From Candidatus Gastranaerophilales bacterium (GTDB taxonomy: Bacteria > Cyanobacteriota > Vampirovibrionia > Gastranaerophilales > Gastranaerophilaceae), in assembly GCA_944325155.1 (NCBI GenBank), contig CALUYY010000013.1:1-39818 (forward strand): DNA of 39,818 nt. The letters run 5' to 3'. Position 1 is the first letter of the stretch. Each line of letters opens with the position of its first letter. Position numbers and translations under genes: made by a program. Below, piece by piece: positions 17,100 to 24,932 of this stretch. Below the pieces are notes generated by a model. The model saw only the letters and a program-made list of their open reading frames with translations. It made no database searches and had not been told where the DNA came from.

Positions 17100-18041
17100 T
17101 TATTTTATAACTGATGCTAAAATTGCCATTTGTGCCCACATTCTGTTTTCCGCCTGATTGAATATTGGAGCTGAATATTTTTCAAAAGTTTCAAAGTCGA
17201 TTTCTTCGCCTTTGTGCGCAGGCAGACAGTGAAGAATAATTGAATTTTTATTTGCATTATTCATTAAATTTTCATTTATTTGATAACTTTTAAAAATTTC
17301 TTTTCTTTTTTCGTATTCGGCTTCCTGCCCCATTGATGTCCAAACGTCCGTATAAATTATATCGGCACCTTTTACACCTTGAAGGGGGTCGTTTACAATT
17401 TCAATGTTTGCGCCCGTTTTTTCGGCTATTTCTTTTGCCTTATTTAATTCATTTGTATCCGGCTCAAATCCTGCGGGACAGGATACCGTTATATCAATTC
17501 CGAATGAAGCACAGCCCGTTAAAAGACTGTTTGTAACGTTATTTCCGTCGCCCACATAATTTAATTTCAGGTTTTTATATGTTTTAAAAGTTTCATAAAT
17601 CGTAAGCAAATCCGCCATAATCTGGCAGGGGTGGGAAAGATCGGTCAGAGCATTTATAACGGGAATTGACGAATATTTTGCAAAAGTTTCAACGTCGCTG
17701 TGGGCAAAGGTTCTGATTGTAATTGCGTCGGCGTATTTTGAAATTACTCTTGATGTATCTTCAATCGATTCTCTTTTCCCGAGAATAATTTCATCCTGTT
17801 TTATGACGTATGAATTTCCGCCCAATTTTGCCATACCGATTTCAAAACTTAATCTTGTTCTTAAAGAGGGTTTTGAAAAATACATAACAAGATTTTTTCC
17901 CTTCAGGATGTCTGCGGGTTTATTATTTTTTATTTTTTTCTTTAATTCAAGCGCTAAATCAATCAGCCCTTTTAATTCATCGGGGGTAAAGTCTTCTAAA
18001 TTGATAAAGTGTTTGTTTTTTAAACTTTTAACCGTTTTCAT
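17100..18041 (-). CDS. argF: Ornithine carbamoyltransferase
   Basis: 313 residues. It joins carbamoyl phosphate and ornithine to give citrulline. [13 protein letters not shown] (residue ~55) is the carbamoyl-phosphate loop in its S-L-R-T-R form, [11 protein letters not shown] (~134) the H-P-C-Q loop, [10 protein letters not shown] and DVWTSMGQE the ornithine-side motifs, and [11 protein letters not shown] (~271) the catalytic H-C-L-P cysteine. It is the first gene of the arg operon, 19-26 bases downstream of the leader terminator's U-tract, and has an AAGGAGAAAAA ribosome binding site. Its transcription would be decided by the attenuator at 18061-18250. Confidence 0.96.
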   Translation of the reverse strand: MKTVKSLKNKHFINLEDFTPDELKGLIDLALELKKKIKNNKPADILKGKNLVMYFSKPSLRTRLSFEIGMAKLGGNSYVIKQDEIILGKRESIEDTSRVISKYADAITIRTFAHSDVETFAKYSSIPVINALTDLSHPCQIMADLLTIYETFKTYKNLKLNYVGDGNNVTNSLLTGCASFGIDITVSCPAGFEPDTNELNKAKEIAEKTGANIEIVNDPLQGVKGADIIYTDVWTSMGQEAEYEKRKEIFKSYQINENLMNNANKNSIILHCLPAHKGEEIDFETFEKYSAPIFNQAENRMWAQMAILASVIK

Positions 18042-18060
18042 TTTTTCTCCTTAAATTTAA

Positions 18061-18250
18061 TTACAAAAAAGCCTTATATGAATTTTAAGGTCATATAAGG
18101 CTTTATCAGATAAACTTTTTATAAAATAGAATTCTTTTAACTTTAGACAAAAGCGAGTATAAGACCTTAAAAATTGCGGTCTTGACGTCGGATTTGAGCT
18201 GTTGTTAAAGAAGTGTTTTTCAAAAATTTATTCCTTATTCAAAAGATAGG
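18061..18250 (-). promoter_or_regulatory. Arginine operon leader: ribosome-mediated attenuator (candidate)
   Basis: Four elements lie in order on the minus strand. (1) AAGACC (18183-18178), inside the leader-peptide codons, can pair with (2) GGTCTT (18166-18161). Element 2, extended to 18172-18158, can instead pair with (3) 18097-18083 over 14 of 15 positions, with one T-T mismatch. (3) overlaps the loop and the last seven bases of the 5' arm of the terminator: a perfect 14-base stem (18104-18091 with 18081-18068), nine-base loop, then TTTTTT. Pairings 1:2 plus terminator and 2:3 are mutually exclusive, as in classical amino-acid attenuators. Sequence complementarity is seen; the regulatory behaviour is inferred. 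Confidence 0.72.
18167..18223 (-). CDS. Arginine leader peptide, 18 residues, TTG start (candidate)
   Basis: Reading from TTG at 18223 gives MKNTSLTTAQIRRQDRNF and a TAA at 18169-18167. AAGGA (18236-18232) lies eight bases before the start. Arginine fills positions 12, 13 and 16 using CGA, CGT and CGC, codons that are rare here where AGA dominates. A ribosome waiting at codons 12-13 would cover attenuator element 1 and leave element 2 free; one reaching the stop codon would cover element 2. This placement is what an arginine-sensing leader needs. There is no ATG, so the start codon is the weakest part of the call. Confidence 0.6.
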   Translation of the reverse strand: MKNTSLTTAQIRRQDRNF

Positions 18251-18254
18251 TTTT

Positions 18255-18283
18255 ATTCTATATTTAAATTTAAATTTTTGCAA
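18255..18283 (-). promoter_or_regulatory. Promoter of the arginine operon
   Basis: On the minus strand TTGCAA (18283-18278) and TAGAAT (18260-18255) are separated by exactly 17 bases of A/T. Transcription would start near 18248-18250, giving a leader of about 200 bases that holds the peptide and the attenuator. Confidence 0.68.
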
Positions 18284-18344
18284 GTGTTTGTTTTACAATT
18301 TTTAAAATTTGATATTTATATATGATATAAAAAAACGGGTAAAA

Positions 18345-18353
18345 TGGTAGAAT
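18345..18353 (+). promoter_or_regulatory. Extended -10 promoter of the lemA gene
   Basis: TGG-TAGAAT forms a TGn-extended -10 element; transcription would begin near 18360, leaving about 19 bases with ATAAGGAG before the ATG. No good -35 is seen. The same TGG-TA start recurs at gdhA and galE. Confidence 0.5.
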
Positions 18354-18378
18354 TTCTTATAACATAAGGAGTTTTAAA

Positions 18379-18954
18379 ATGAATGAAAACATTTCGGTTG
18401 CAATAGGCGTTTTAGCCGTATCGGTCATATTTTATTACATAGGATATATTAATTTAATTCAAAAAAGAAACAGTGTTCAGGAAGCGTTCTCCGGCATAAA
18501 CATTCAATTAAAAAAAAGATATGATTTAATTCCCAATATTTTAACAATAGCAAAAGCCTTTATGGACCATGAAAGAAATTTAATGGAAGAAATTACAAAA
18601 TTAAGAGCAAGGGCAATTGAATTGTCGGACAACATAAAAAACACCAAAGAAAAAATAAAACTTGACGGCGAAATTGCGTCCAAAATGGGGCAGATTATTG
18701 TTGCTATGGAAAATTATCCCGAATTAAAATCAAACGATGCAATGCTGGAAGCAATAAGGGCATATAAAGATGTTGAAGATAATATATCGGCGTCAAGAAG
18801 ATTTTATAATGCAGGGGTCAGAGAATTAAACAATATGACGGATATTTTCCCCTTAAGCCTTATAGCAAAAATCCATAACGTTGAAAGAGAAGAATATTTT
18901 AATACCGATGAAGATATAGACAAAGGTGTTGATGCGGCAAAATATTTAAAATAG
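18379..18954 (+). CDS. LemA family protein
   Basis: 191 residues. An N-terminal transmembrane helix (about residues 5-25) is followed by YINLIQKRNSVQEAFSGINI and KKRYDLIPNILTIAKAFMDH, the conserved LemA opening, and a mostly helical domain ending in the family's F-P-x-S-L-I-A--H segment (DIFPLSLIAKIHNVEREEYF). LemA proteins are membrane-anchored with the helical part probably outside the cytoplasm; their biochemical role is unsettled. It is followed ten bases later by the DUF3137 gene, a frequent LemA partner, so both likely act together. Confidence 0.9.
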   Translation: MNENISVAIGVLAVSVIFYYIGYINLIQKRNSVQEAFSGINIQLKKRYDLIPNILTIAKAFMDHERNLMEEITKLRARAIELSDNIKNTKEKIKLDGEIASKMGQIIVAMENYPELKSNDAMLEAIRAYKDVEDNISASRRFYNAGVRELNNMTDIFPLSLIAKIHNVEREEYFNTDEDIDKGVDAAKYLK

Positions 18955-18964
18955 GGATTAAAAT

Positions 18965-19903
18965 TTGGCAAAAGAAAACATTTTTAATAATGCGGTTCGT
19001 ACGTTCAAGGAAAGATATGCCGAAGAAATTCTTCCCAAACTTTTAGAGCATGAAAATGAAATAAAAGTGGGAAACATTACGGTTTTAACGGCAAAAATAT
19101 TATCCGTTATCCCATTTTTATGCATAGTTGTTATTTTTATAAAAGAAACATTTATATATCAGCATCAAACAGGCATTTTTCCTTATTTAATCCCTATTTT
19201 GCAATTTTCATTTATTTTTGCGGTTGCACTTTTTTATGAAAATAAATTGAAAAACAAGCTTAATGGAATAATAGCGCCCGTCTTGTTCGCATCTTTCGAT
19301 AATATGATAATTAAAAGGCGTTTCAATAAAAATTCCGAAAAACAATTTTATGATGCGGGATTTATCCACGGCTATAATATCGACGGCAATGTTTTAGAGG
19401 CGAAATACAAAGGAAATGAAATCAGTATCGGAGAAGCAAGAATTATTTATAAATCTAAAGAACCCGCAAATAAATATGATCATGAAATAACAGCGGACGG
19501 GATTTTAATCAGGTTTGAAGTTAAAAGAAAATTCAAGTGCCGCGCAGTAATAAAATCCGATTTCCTTAAATGGAACCACCCCGTATCGTTATGGAGAACA
19601 AAAATGGAATACGGTGTGTTTGAGAAAAAATATGAAGTTTTTTGCGACGATGAAATCGAAGTAAGAAAATTGGTTACGCCCGTTTTTATGGAGAGAATGC
19701 TTGATTTATATGAAAAATTTAATGCAACGATAATTTCATGCGCTTTTTATGAAGACAGCTTTTTAATTGCACTCGGAACAAACAGACAAATCATTGACGT
19801 AAAAAAACTTATGGCAAATATTGATGATTACTCGGTATACGCCGATGCAATAAGACAGATAACATCAATAATAAATCTATATGATTATTTGAAATTGGAG
19901 TAA
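18965..19903 (+). CDS. DUF3137-type membrane protein, partner of LemA
   Basis: 312 residues, starting with TTG (18965), with GGGATTAAAA just upstream. Two membrane segments lie near residues 36-60 and 66-88. The rest is a soluble domain with an N-terminal F-N-x-x-F-x-x-x-Y-x-x-E-I-L-P-K opening, a YDAGFIHGYNIDG segment and a C-terminal region with FDDE/EVRKLVTPVFMERMLDLYEK, which matches what I know of DUF3137 proteins. Function is unknown. Its stop codon directly abuts the stop of the convergent MBOAT gene (no base between), and no terminator hairpin separates them. Confidence 0.75.
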   Translation: MAKENIFNNAVRTFKERYAEEILPKLLEHENEIKVGNITVLTAKILSVIPFLCIVVIFIKETFIYQHQTGIFPYLIPILQFSFIFAVALFYENKLKNKLNGIIAPVLFASFDNMIIKRRFNKNSEKQFYDAGFIHGYNIDGNVLEAKYKGNEISIGEARIIYKSKEPANKYDHEITADGILIRFEVKRKFKCRAVIKSDFLKWNHPVSLWRTKMEYGVFEKKYEVFCDDEIEVRKLVTPVFMERMLDLYEKFNATIISCAFYEDSFLIALGTNRQIIDVKKLMANIDDYSVYADAIRQITSIINLYDYLKLE

Positions 19904-21310
19904 TTAAAATCTGAAATAAATAAAAGGATTATAAGTTGAAGCGGCTATTGTTGCCGTTGATATTATAAAAAGAATCAAAAGCCAGAAATTAATCAGCCCG
20001 TATAAAATTTTATTTTCTTTTTTAATGTTTAAAATATTTTTAAATATCGGCATTGAACATAAAATTGCCGCAACAAAAGCAATAATTTCAAATGTATCTA
20101 TATAATAAGGAAGTGCGTAAGAAACAGAAGGGGGATTAATCTCAACAAGATTAAACATATTTTTTATATATTCAAAAGCATAATTTATATTATCCGCCCT
20201 GAATATTACCCAGCCGATTACAAAAATAAAAATTGCATAAATATGTTTTATAAAATTAAGCGGTTTGGAATTTGTTTCTTTATGCAGGTTTGTAATTTTT
20301 TCCAGTATTATAAAAAATCCGTTCCAAACACCCCAGATAACAAAAGTCCAGTTTGCACCATGCCAGATACCCGTTAAAAGAAAGACAACGCCTAAATTAA
20401 AACAGGTTCTTTTCATTGAACATCTGCTTCCGCCCAGAGGAATATAGAGATATTCTTTAAACCATGTCGATAATGAAATATGCCATCTTCTCCAAAACTC
20501 GGTTATTGATTTTGAGATATAGGGATAATTAAAGTTTTCCATAAATTTAAATCCGAATATCATGCCAAGACCGATTGCCATATCCGAATATCCCGAAAAA
20601 TCAAAAAACAACTGGAAAGTATAACTTATGGCGCCAAGCCAGGCAATAAGAGGGCTGAAAGCATCCGGAGATTGAGCAAAAATTTTGTCGGCAACTGCGC
20701 CTAATGTATTTGCAATAAGCATTTTTTTAGAAAGCCCTATGATAAATCTTTTAACTCCGTATTGGACTTTTTCGAAATCAACGGTTCTTGAATTTATTTG
20801 TTCTTCAACATCGTGATATTTAACAATCGGCCCTGCGATTAATTGCGGGAAAAGACAAATATATAAAGCAAGTTTGTAAATATCTTTTTGAACTTTTACA
20901 TCGCCCCTGAAAACATCTATTGTATATGAAATGGCTTGAAACGTATAAAATGAAATGCCGATAGGCATTATAACGTTAATCGGGTCAACGGATAATTTAA
21001 AAAGAGAATTTATATTGTCGATTATAAAATTGAAATATTTAAAATAAACCAGAAATGAAAGATTTAATATGACGGTTAAAATAAGATAAAGTTTTTTATA
21101 TTTTTGAAATTTATCAATTAAAATTGCGCCGAAATAGTTAATTATGATTGTAATAAACATAATTGCAAGGTATTTAGGCTCTCCCCAGGCATAAAAAAGA
21201 ATGCTTGCAATAAGTAAAATGCCGTTATGAAGTTCCTTTTTGCTAAAAAGATATAAAAGACATACAATCGGCAAAAACAGGTATACAAAGGTCATTGAAC
21301 TGAAAAGCAT
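19904..21310 (-). CDS. MBOAT-family O-acyltransferase (AlgI/DltB-like)
   Basis: 468 residues with about ten to twelve membrane helices. FDFSGYSDMAIGLGMIFG, WRRWHISLSTWFKEYLYIPL and LTGIWHGANWTFVIWGVWNG are the defining AlgI-type motifs; the histidine of GIWHGANW is the catalytic MBOAT histidine. The enzyme should carry an acetyl group across the membrane for O-acetylation of a surface polysaccharide. It begins one base after the DHHW-domain gene, with AAGGAGG as binding site inside that gene's end, and the two form the usual acetylation pair. Its expression is tied to the phase-variable reading frame upstream by cotranscription. Confidence 0.92.
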   Translation of the reverse strand: MLFSSMTFVYLFLPIVCLLYLFSKKELHNGILLIASILFYAWGEPKYLAIMFITIIINYFGAILIDKFQKYKKLYLILTVILNLSFLVYFKYFNFIIDNINSLFKLSVDPINVIMPIGISFYTFQAISYTIDVFRGDVKVQKDIYKLALYICLFPQLIAGPIVKYHDVEEQINSRTVDFEKVQYGVKRFIIGLSKKMLIANTLGAVADKIFAQSPDAFSPLIAWLGAISYTFQLFFDFSGYSDMAIGLGMIFGFKFMENFNYPYISKSITEFWRRWHISLSTWFKEYLYIPLGGSRCSMKRTCFNLGVVFLLTGIWHGANWTFVIWGVWNGFFIILEKITNLHKETNSKPLNFIKHIYAIFIFVIGWVIFRADNINYAFEYIKNMFNLVEINPPSVSYALPYYIDTFEIIAFVAAILCSMPIFKNILNIKKENKILYGLINFWLLILFIISTATIAASTYNPFIYFRF

Positions 21311-21311
21311 T

Positions 21312-22580
21312 TTATTTTTCCTCCTTTGGATACATATTTAAAATCGGCTTAAAATATCTTGCGTCAAAATTTAATATCAGGATATCGGGTTTAAAATCAA
21401 GGATTTCTTTTTCATATCTTTTCATTTTCATTTCATCTTCATATTTAACATGTCCGTCATTAATTCTCCTTTTGTACATTCTTTTAAAATTATAAGGAAG
21501 AAAATGGCTTAAATTTTCTGTCATGCTGTTTCCGATTAAAAACACGGACAAATTGTTACTTGAATTTTTATAATTATAGATTCTTGTTGTACGTATTTTT
21601 TTAATTGTTGTTTCAAGATTTTTATCATCTTTATGCTCAAGATATATATAGTCCTCATCCAAAACTTTTTTATCCTTAAGCCCTAAATCTGAAAGAAGTG
21701 TTTGTCCGAGATATTTTTTATCAAGAGTATTTATTACATATACATATTTATTTTTGACCAATCTGAATTCATCCAAAGACATCGGCTTATAAGAATGAAA
21801 ATCTTTTTTTATTTCCTCCGCCAATTCCAAATATCCAAACCATGCCGCATAATCCGTCCAATGGTGATCCGTTTTAAAGAACATAAATTCATTTTTTGCC
21901 TGTTTTTGGATTTCATCAAAAGGATAAACAATTTTAATGTCCGTATTTTCTTTTATGTAGTCAACAAACCCTTTATAGTTATCCTTATCTTTTATTAAAA
22001 TCGGATAAGTATTACCTTTGTATAAAAATTCTTTTGAAGGTGTAATTAATATATAAAGCTTAATATTATTTTTATTGCAGAAATCGTTATATTTAGATAA
22101 ATTTTCGGCCGCTAAAATAATTTGTTCTTTTTTTATACCGTTTTTTAATACTTCCTGTGCATATTTATCAAGCCTGAAACACCAGTTTGTTTTTTTGTTT
22201 ATAAAAGCTCTCGGGGTTTCATAATAATTAATTGCAGAAGTATATTTTACAAAATTATAAGCTTTTATAACCTCGCCCCTTAAATTAAATCTGTCGTTGA
22301 ACCATTTATCAAAATCTTTTCCGAAATTATAATTTATTTTTCCGTCTTTAATAAAAGGTTTGTAAACTGCAAGTTTTCTGTTTTCGGCTTTTGAAACATT
22401 ATCTTTTTTTATATGGCTCATCGGAATAAAAAGAAGAATAAAAAATATTAAAAGAAAGACAATATCCAGCCTTGAACAATTCTTAACGGATTTAAAATCC
22501 GCAAGATAATTTGAAAGTTTACAGGATAAAAGAATCGATAAAACCAAAATTACAATGAAATTTAAAATATCAAATTTCAT
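21312..22580 (-). CDS. DHHW/AlgX-like acetyltransferase domain protein (downstream part of a split gene)
   Basis: As it stands this frame encodes 422 residues: two membrane helices near residues 5-22 and 40-57, then an SGNH-like domain with KLYILITPSKEFLY, the signature FKTDHHWTDYAAWFGYLELA near residue 235 and IGNSMTENLSHFLP. DHHW/AlgX/AlgJ proteins accept acetyl groups from an MBOAT partner and pass them to the glycan. The ATG at 22580 has no good ribosome binding site. With one G fewer in the run at 22751-22762, the frame continues without any stop back to 23049, giving one protein of about 578 residues. I believe that longer protein is the real product and this is the out-of-frame remainder. 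Confidence 0.85.
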   Translation of the reverse strand: MKFDILNFIVILVLSILLSCKLSNYLADFKSVKNCSRLDIVFLLIFFILLFIPMSHIKKDNVSKAENRKLAVYKPFIKDGKINYNFGKDFDKWFNDRFNLRGEVIKAYNFVKYTSAINYYETPRAFINKKTNWCFRLDKYAQEVLKNGIKKEQIILAAENLSKYNDFCNKNNIKLYILITPSKEFLYKGNTYPILIKDKDNYKGFVDYIKENTDIKIVYPFDEIQKQAKNEFMFFKTDHHWTDYAAWFGYLELAEEIKKDFHSYKPMSLDEFRLVKNKYVYVINTLDKKYLGQTLLSDLGLKDKKVLDEDYIYLEHKDDKNLETTIKKIRTTRIYNYKNSSNNLSVFLIGNSMTENLSHFLPYNFKRMYKRRINDGHVKYEDEMKMKRYEKEILDFKPDILILNFDARYFKPILNMYPKEEK

Positions 22581-22710
22581 TGCGGCTCTCAGCTTAAGAG
22601 GTTTATTATAGTTTATTACAACCTTTTTATTTTTGGGGGTGATTATTAAATTATTTTTATCATAAGAAAGTTTAGCGTCATCCGAAGTAAAATTTTCAAA
22701 ATCTTTTAAT

Positions 22711-23049
22711 TTATATGAACCGAGCCGAAACGAAACGGGGCTTAATTTTACCCCCCCCCCCCGACAGAGTTTTAAGGTTTAATACGATTTGAATTCTTTT
22801 CGGAAAAATCGGTTTTTTAAAAGAGTAAGATAAATATTTTTTATTTTTATTAACCTTTTTTGTTTGGGATTTAAATTTTATAAATTCGTTTGAATTTTCA
22901 TTATTTAATTTAACTTCAACAGATTGAAGATTTTCCCCTTTAATATTAAATCCGACATCAATGGGTTTTTTAACAAGCCAGTAATTCTGCAATAAAAATA
23001 TTGCCAAAATACTGAAAACTCCCGCTGTTATAACTCTCTTTTTTATCAT
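22711..23049 (-). CDS. N-terminal part of the phase-variable DHHW protein (frame closed by poly-G)
   Basis: 112 residues. A signal-anchor helix (VITAGVFSILAIFLLQNYWL) is followed by a beta-rich extracytoplasmic stretch. The frame reaches the G12 run, reads L-S-G-G-G-G, and ends 18 codons after it. With 11 G it would read L-S-G-G-G-V-K-L-S-P and run on through 58 or so further codons into the MKFDILNF start at 22580 in frame. With 13 G a TAA follows at once. So of these lengths only 11 gives a full-length protein, and the state seen is OFF. A TATAAT (minus strand, 23084-23079) lies 29 bases before the ATG. Confidence 0.75.
   Translation of the reverse strand: MIKKRVITAGVFSILAIFLLQNYWLVKKPIDVGFNIKGENLQSVEVKLNNENSNEFIKFKSQTKKVNKNKKYLSYSFKKPIFPKRIQIVLNLKTLSGGGGKIKPRFVSARFI
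22751..22762 (-). repeat. Homopolymeric G12 tract inside a coding region (phase-variation switch)
   Basis: Twelve C on the plus strand are twelve G on the coding strand, extreme in this A+T-rich DNA. It is placed exactly where the reading frame of the acetylation gene breaks. Tracts of 8, 11 or 14 G would keep the frame; 12 does not. Slipped-strand changes of such tracts are the known basis of phase variation in Campylobacter and Helicobacter. Confidence 0.85.
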
Positions 23050-23250
23050 TTATTTATTCTTAAAATTCCGACTTTTTTATTATATTTTAAAAACATTTTA
23101 AGAAAATAATAAAAATAAAAAAGTTTACATTAAAAATTCGGATTTTATATCAAAGATTTGTCCGTTCATTTTGCTTGTCAATTCATTCATAACGGCAGTC
23201 ATCAACGGTTACAAATTTGCAAATTGTTAAAAAGCTAATAAAATATTTTT

Positions 23251-24288
23251 ATGAAAGCTCTTGTATACGATAAAAATTCGGATAAAAAAATTGAATTAAG
23301 GGAAATTAAAGACCCCGAAATCAAAGACTCAAAAGATGCAATTATAAAGGTTGAAGTTTCATCAATCTGCACAAGCGATCTTCATATAATAGAGGGGTTT
23401 GTGCCAAGGGCAGAAAATAACATTGTTTTGGGTCATGAATTTACGGGCACCGTTATTGAAACGGGAAGCGGCGTTAAAAAAATAAAAAACAATGACAGAG
23501 TTGCCGTTAACTGTATAACTTTTTGCGGAGAATGCTATTTTTGCAAAAAAGGTTTTATAAATAACTGCGAAAAAGGCGGCTGGGATTTAGGCTGCACAAT
23601 AAACGGCGGACATGCGGAATATGCAAGAATTCCATACGCCGATTATTCCTTAAATAAAATCCCCGATAACTTAAGTTTTGAAAATGCGCTTTTTGTCGGC
23701 GATATTTTATCAAGCGGATACTTCGGCTCTAAAATGATTGAAATAAAAAATGGTGATAACATTGCAATCATAGGGGCGGGGCCCGTCGGATTATGCTCTA
23801 TGATAACATCAAAAATTTTAGGCGCTAAAAAAATAACCGTTATAGACATTAATCAAAAAAGGCTTGATTTTGCTTATAGTATGGGCTTTTGTGATTATAT
23901 AATAAACCCTTTGATTGATAACGTTGAAGAAAAAGCAAAAGAATTGACCGGCAAAAAAGGTTTTGACGGCGTTATAGAAGCATCGGGCGGAAAAAACACC
24001 TTTGAAATTGCATGGAAAATTGCAAGGGCAAATTCCGTTGTCGGCGTTGTTGCAATGTATGAAGAAAATCAAATTCTTCCGCTTCCTTATATGTACGGCA
24101 AAAATTTAACCTTTAAAACGGGCGGGGTTGACGCAATTTATTGTGATGAACTTTTAGATTTACTTTCAAAAGGAAAAATCTCAACGGATTTTTTAATTAC
24201 AAAAAAATTCAAGCTTGATGATATTGTTGAAGCTTATAAATTGTTTAAAAATAAAAATGATAATGACCTGAAATTTGCAATATATTAA
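23251..24288 (+). CDS. Zinc-dependent medium-chain alcohol/polyol dehydrogenase
   Basis: 345 residues. Catalytic zinc ligands are Cys40 (SSICTSDLHI) and the histidine-glutamate of LGHEFTG (residue ~62). The structural zinc site is complete, CGECYFCKKGFINNC, with four cysteines. NIAIIGAGPVGLCSMITSKILG (residues ~170-190, in two parts) is the NAD-binding Rossmann start. The family oxidises or reduces alcohols and polyols; the substrate cannot be named, and the enzyme may serve fermentation. No Shine-Dalgarno site is visible; a TAAAAT box lies six bases before the ATG. A bidirectional terminator follows directly. Confidence 0.88.
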   Translation: MKALVYDKNSDKKIELREIKDPEIKDSKDAIIKVEVSSICTSDLHIIEGFVPRAENNIVLGHEFTGTVIETGSGVKKIKNNDRVAVNCITFCGECYFCKKGFINNCEKGGWDLGCTINGGHAEYARIPYADYSLNKIPDNLSFENALFVGDILSSGYFGSKMIEIKNGDNIAIIGAGPVGLCSMITSKILGAKKITVIDINQKRLDFAYSMGFCDYIINPLIDNVEEKAKELTGKKGFDGVIEASGGKNTFEIAWKIARANSVVGVVAMYEENQILPLPYMYGKNLTFKTGGVDAIYCDELLDLLSKGKISTDFLITKKFKLDDIVEAYKLFKNKNDNDLKFAIY

Positions 24289-24314
24289 AAAAGACCCTTA
24301 AAAAAGGGTCTTTT
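24289..24314. terminator. Bidirectional terminator between the dehydrogenase and hsp20
   Basis: A perfect 11-base stem (AAAAGACCCTT with AAGGGTCTTTT, four-base loop) ends in U-runs on both strands. It begins right after the dehydrogenase stop codon and lies 21 bases beyond the Hsp20 stop on the other strand, so it can end both convergent transcripts. Confidence 0.85.
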
Positions 24315-24335
24315 AATTCAGATGTAATAATAAAA

Positions 24336-24794
24336 TTATTCAACCGACAATTTTTTGGAATTGCCTTTTTCGGCGGCAATTTTCGGAGCCTCGACGGATA
24401 AGATGCCATGTTCAAGTTTAGCTTTGGTTTTTTCAATGTCAATTTCCTGCGGGAAGTATACCGTTCTTGAAAATTCACCGTATTTAAATTCGGATTTTCT
24501 GAAGCCTTTTGTATCTTCCTTGTGTTCTTCATGACGTTTAGCGTTAATTGTCAGATGATTTTTATCAATATCTATATCAAGGTCTTCTTTTTTAACTCCC
24601 GGGAGTTCGGCCTTTATTGAATATTCATCGTCTTTTTCATGAATTTCAACAGGCATTGCATATTTATCGTCCATCCCTTCATTTAAAATGAATTCGGGAA
24701 AGAAGCTGTCAAAGTTTCTGTTTAAAATTGAACTTATCTCGTCGTTAACTGATTTGATAAAATTGTCAGGTGATTTTTTAATTAAGAATTTCAT
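24336..24794 (-). CDS. Small heat-shock protein Hsp20 (alpha-crystallin)
   Basis: 152 residues, normal for bacterial Hsp20. The alpha-crystallin domain spans roughly residues 45-140: EKDDEYSIKAELPGVKKEDL opens it, DIDKNHLTINAKR is the central strand pair, EFSRTVYFPQEID the family's conserved block, and KAKLEHGILSVEAPK the closing A/G-x-L-x-V/I motif. It should hold unfolding proteins as large oligomers in the cytoplasm. AAAGGAG precedes the ATG. I found no CIRCE element (TTAGCACTC inverted repeat) upstream, so control by HrcA is not indicated. Confidence 0.93.
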   Translation of the reverse strand: MKFLIKKSPDNFIKSVNDEISSILNRNFDSFFPEFILNEGMDDKYAMPVEIHEKDDEYSIKAELPGVKKEDLDIDIDKNHLTINAKRHEEHKEDTKGFRKSEFKYGEFSRTVYFPQEIDIEKTKAKLEHGILSVEAPKIAAEKGNSKKLSVE

Positions 24795-24932
24795 AATTAA
24801 CTCCTTTCAACTATCATATTTCTTTCAACACTATGAATTATTACACCGTTTTTTAAAAAACCTCATAAATTTAATTAAAATTTAAGAATTAAAAAACCAT
24901 ATTCCCCGAAAGGCTTAATTTATATGGAGTTT

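Noticed and set aside
18225-18245. ArgR/AhrC operator (ARG box) in the leader
   Set aside because: TTTTGAATAAGGAATAAA matches only one half of the palindromic consensus; the second half lacks ATTCA.
18061-18250. T-box riboswitch as explanation of the arg leader
   Set aside because: There is no T-box sequence (AGGGTGGNACCGCG type) and no Stem I features; GACCGC occurs but inside the peptide codons and in a simple hairpin. The Arg-rich frame fits ribosome-mediated attenuation better.
22580-22582. ATG at 22580 as a genuine independent start of the DHHW gene
   Set aside because: It lacks a good ribosome binding site and the frame is open far upstream, joining the preceding gene if one G is removed from the run.
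23050-23250. A small RNA or gene in the 200-base gap between the divergent acetylation and dehydrogenase genes
   Set aside because: Only A/T-rich sequence, a TATAAT for the leftward gene and a TAAAAT for the rightward gene are visible; no hairpin with a U-tract and no frame with a binding site.
24795-24932. CIRCE or other heat-shock operator upstream of hsp20
   Set aside because: No TTAGCACTC-N9-GAGTGCTAA or partial copy was found in this gap; it holds only A/T-rich sequence and an AAAGGAG site.
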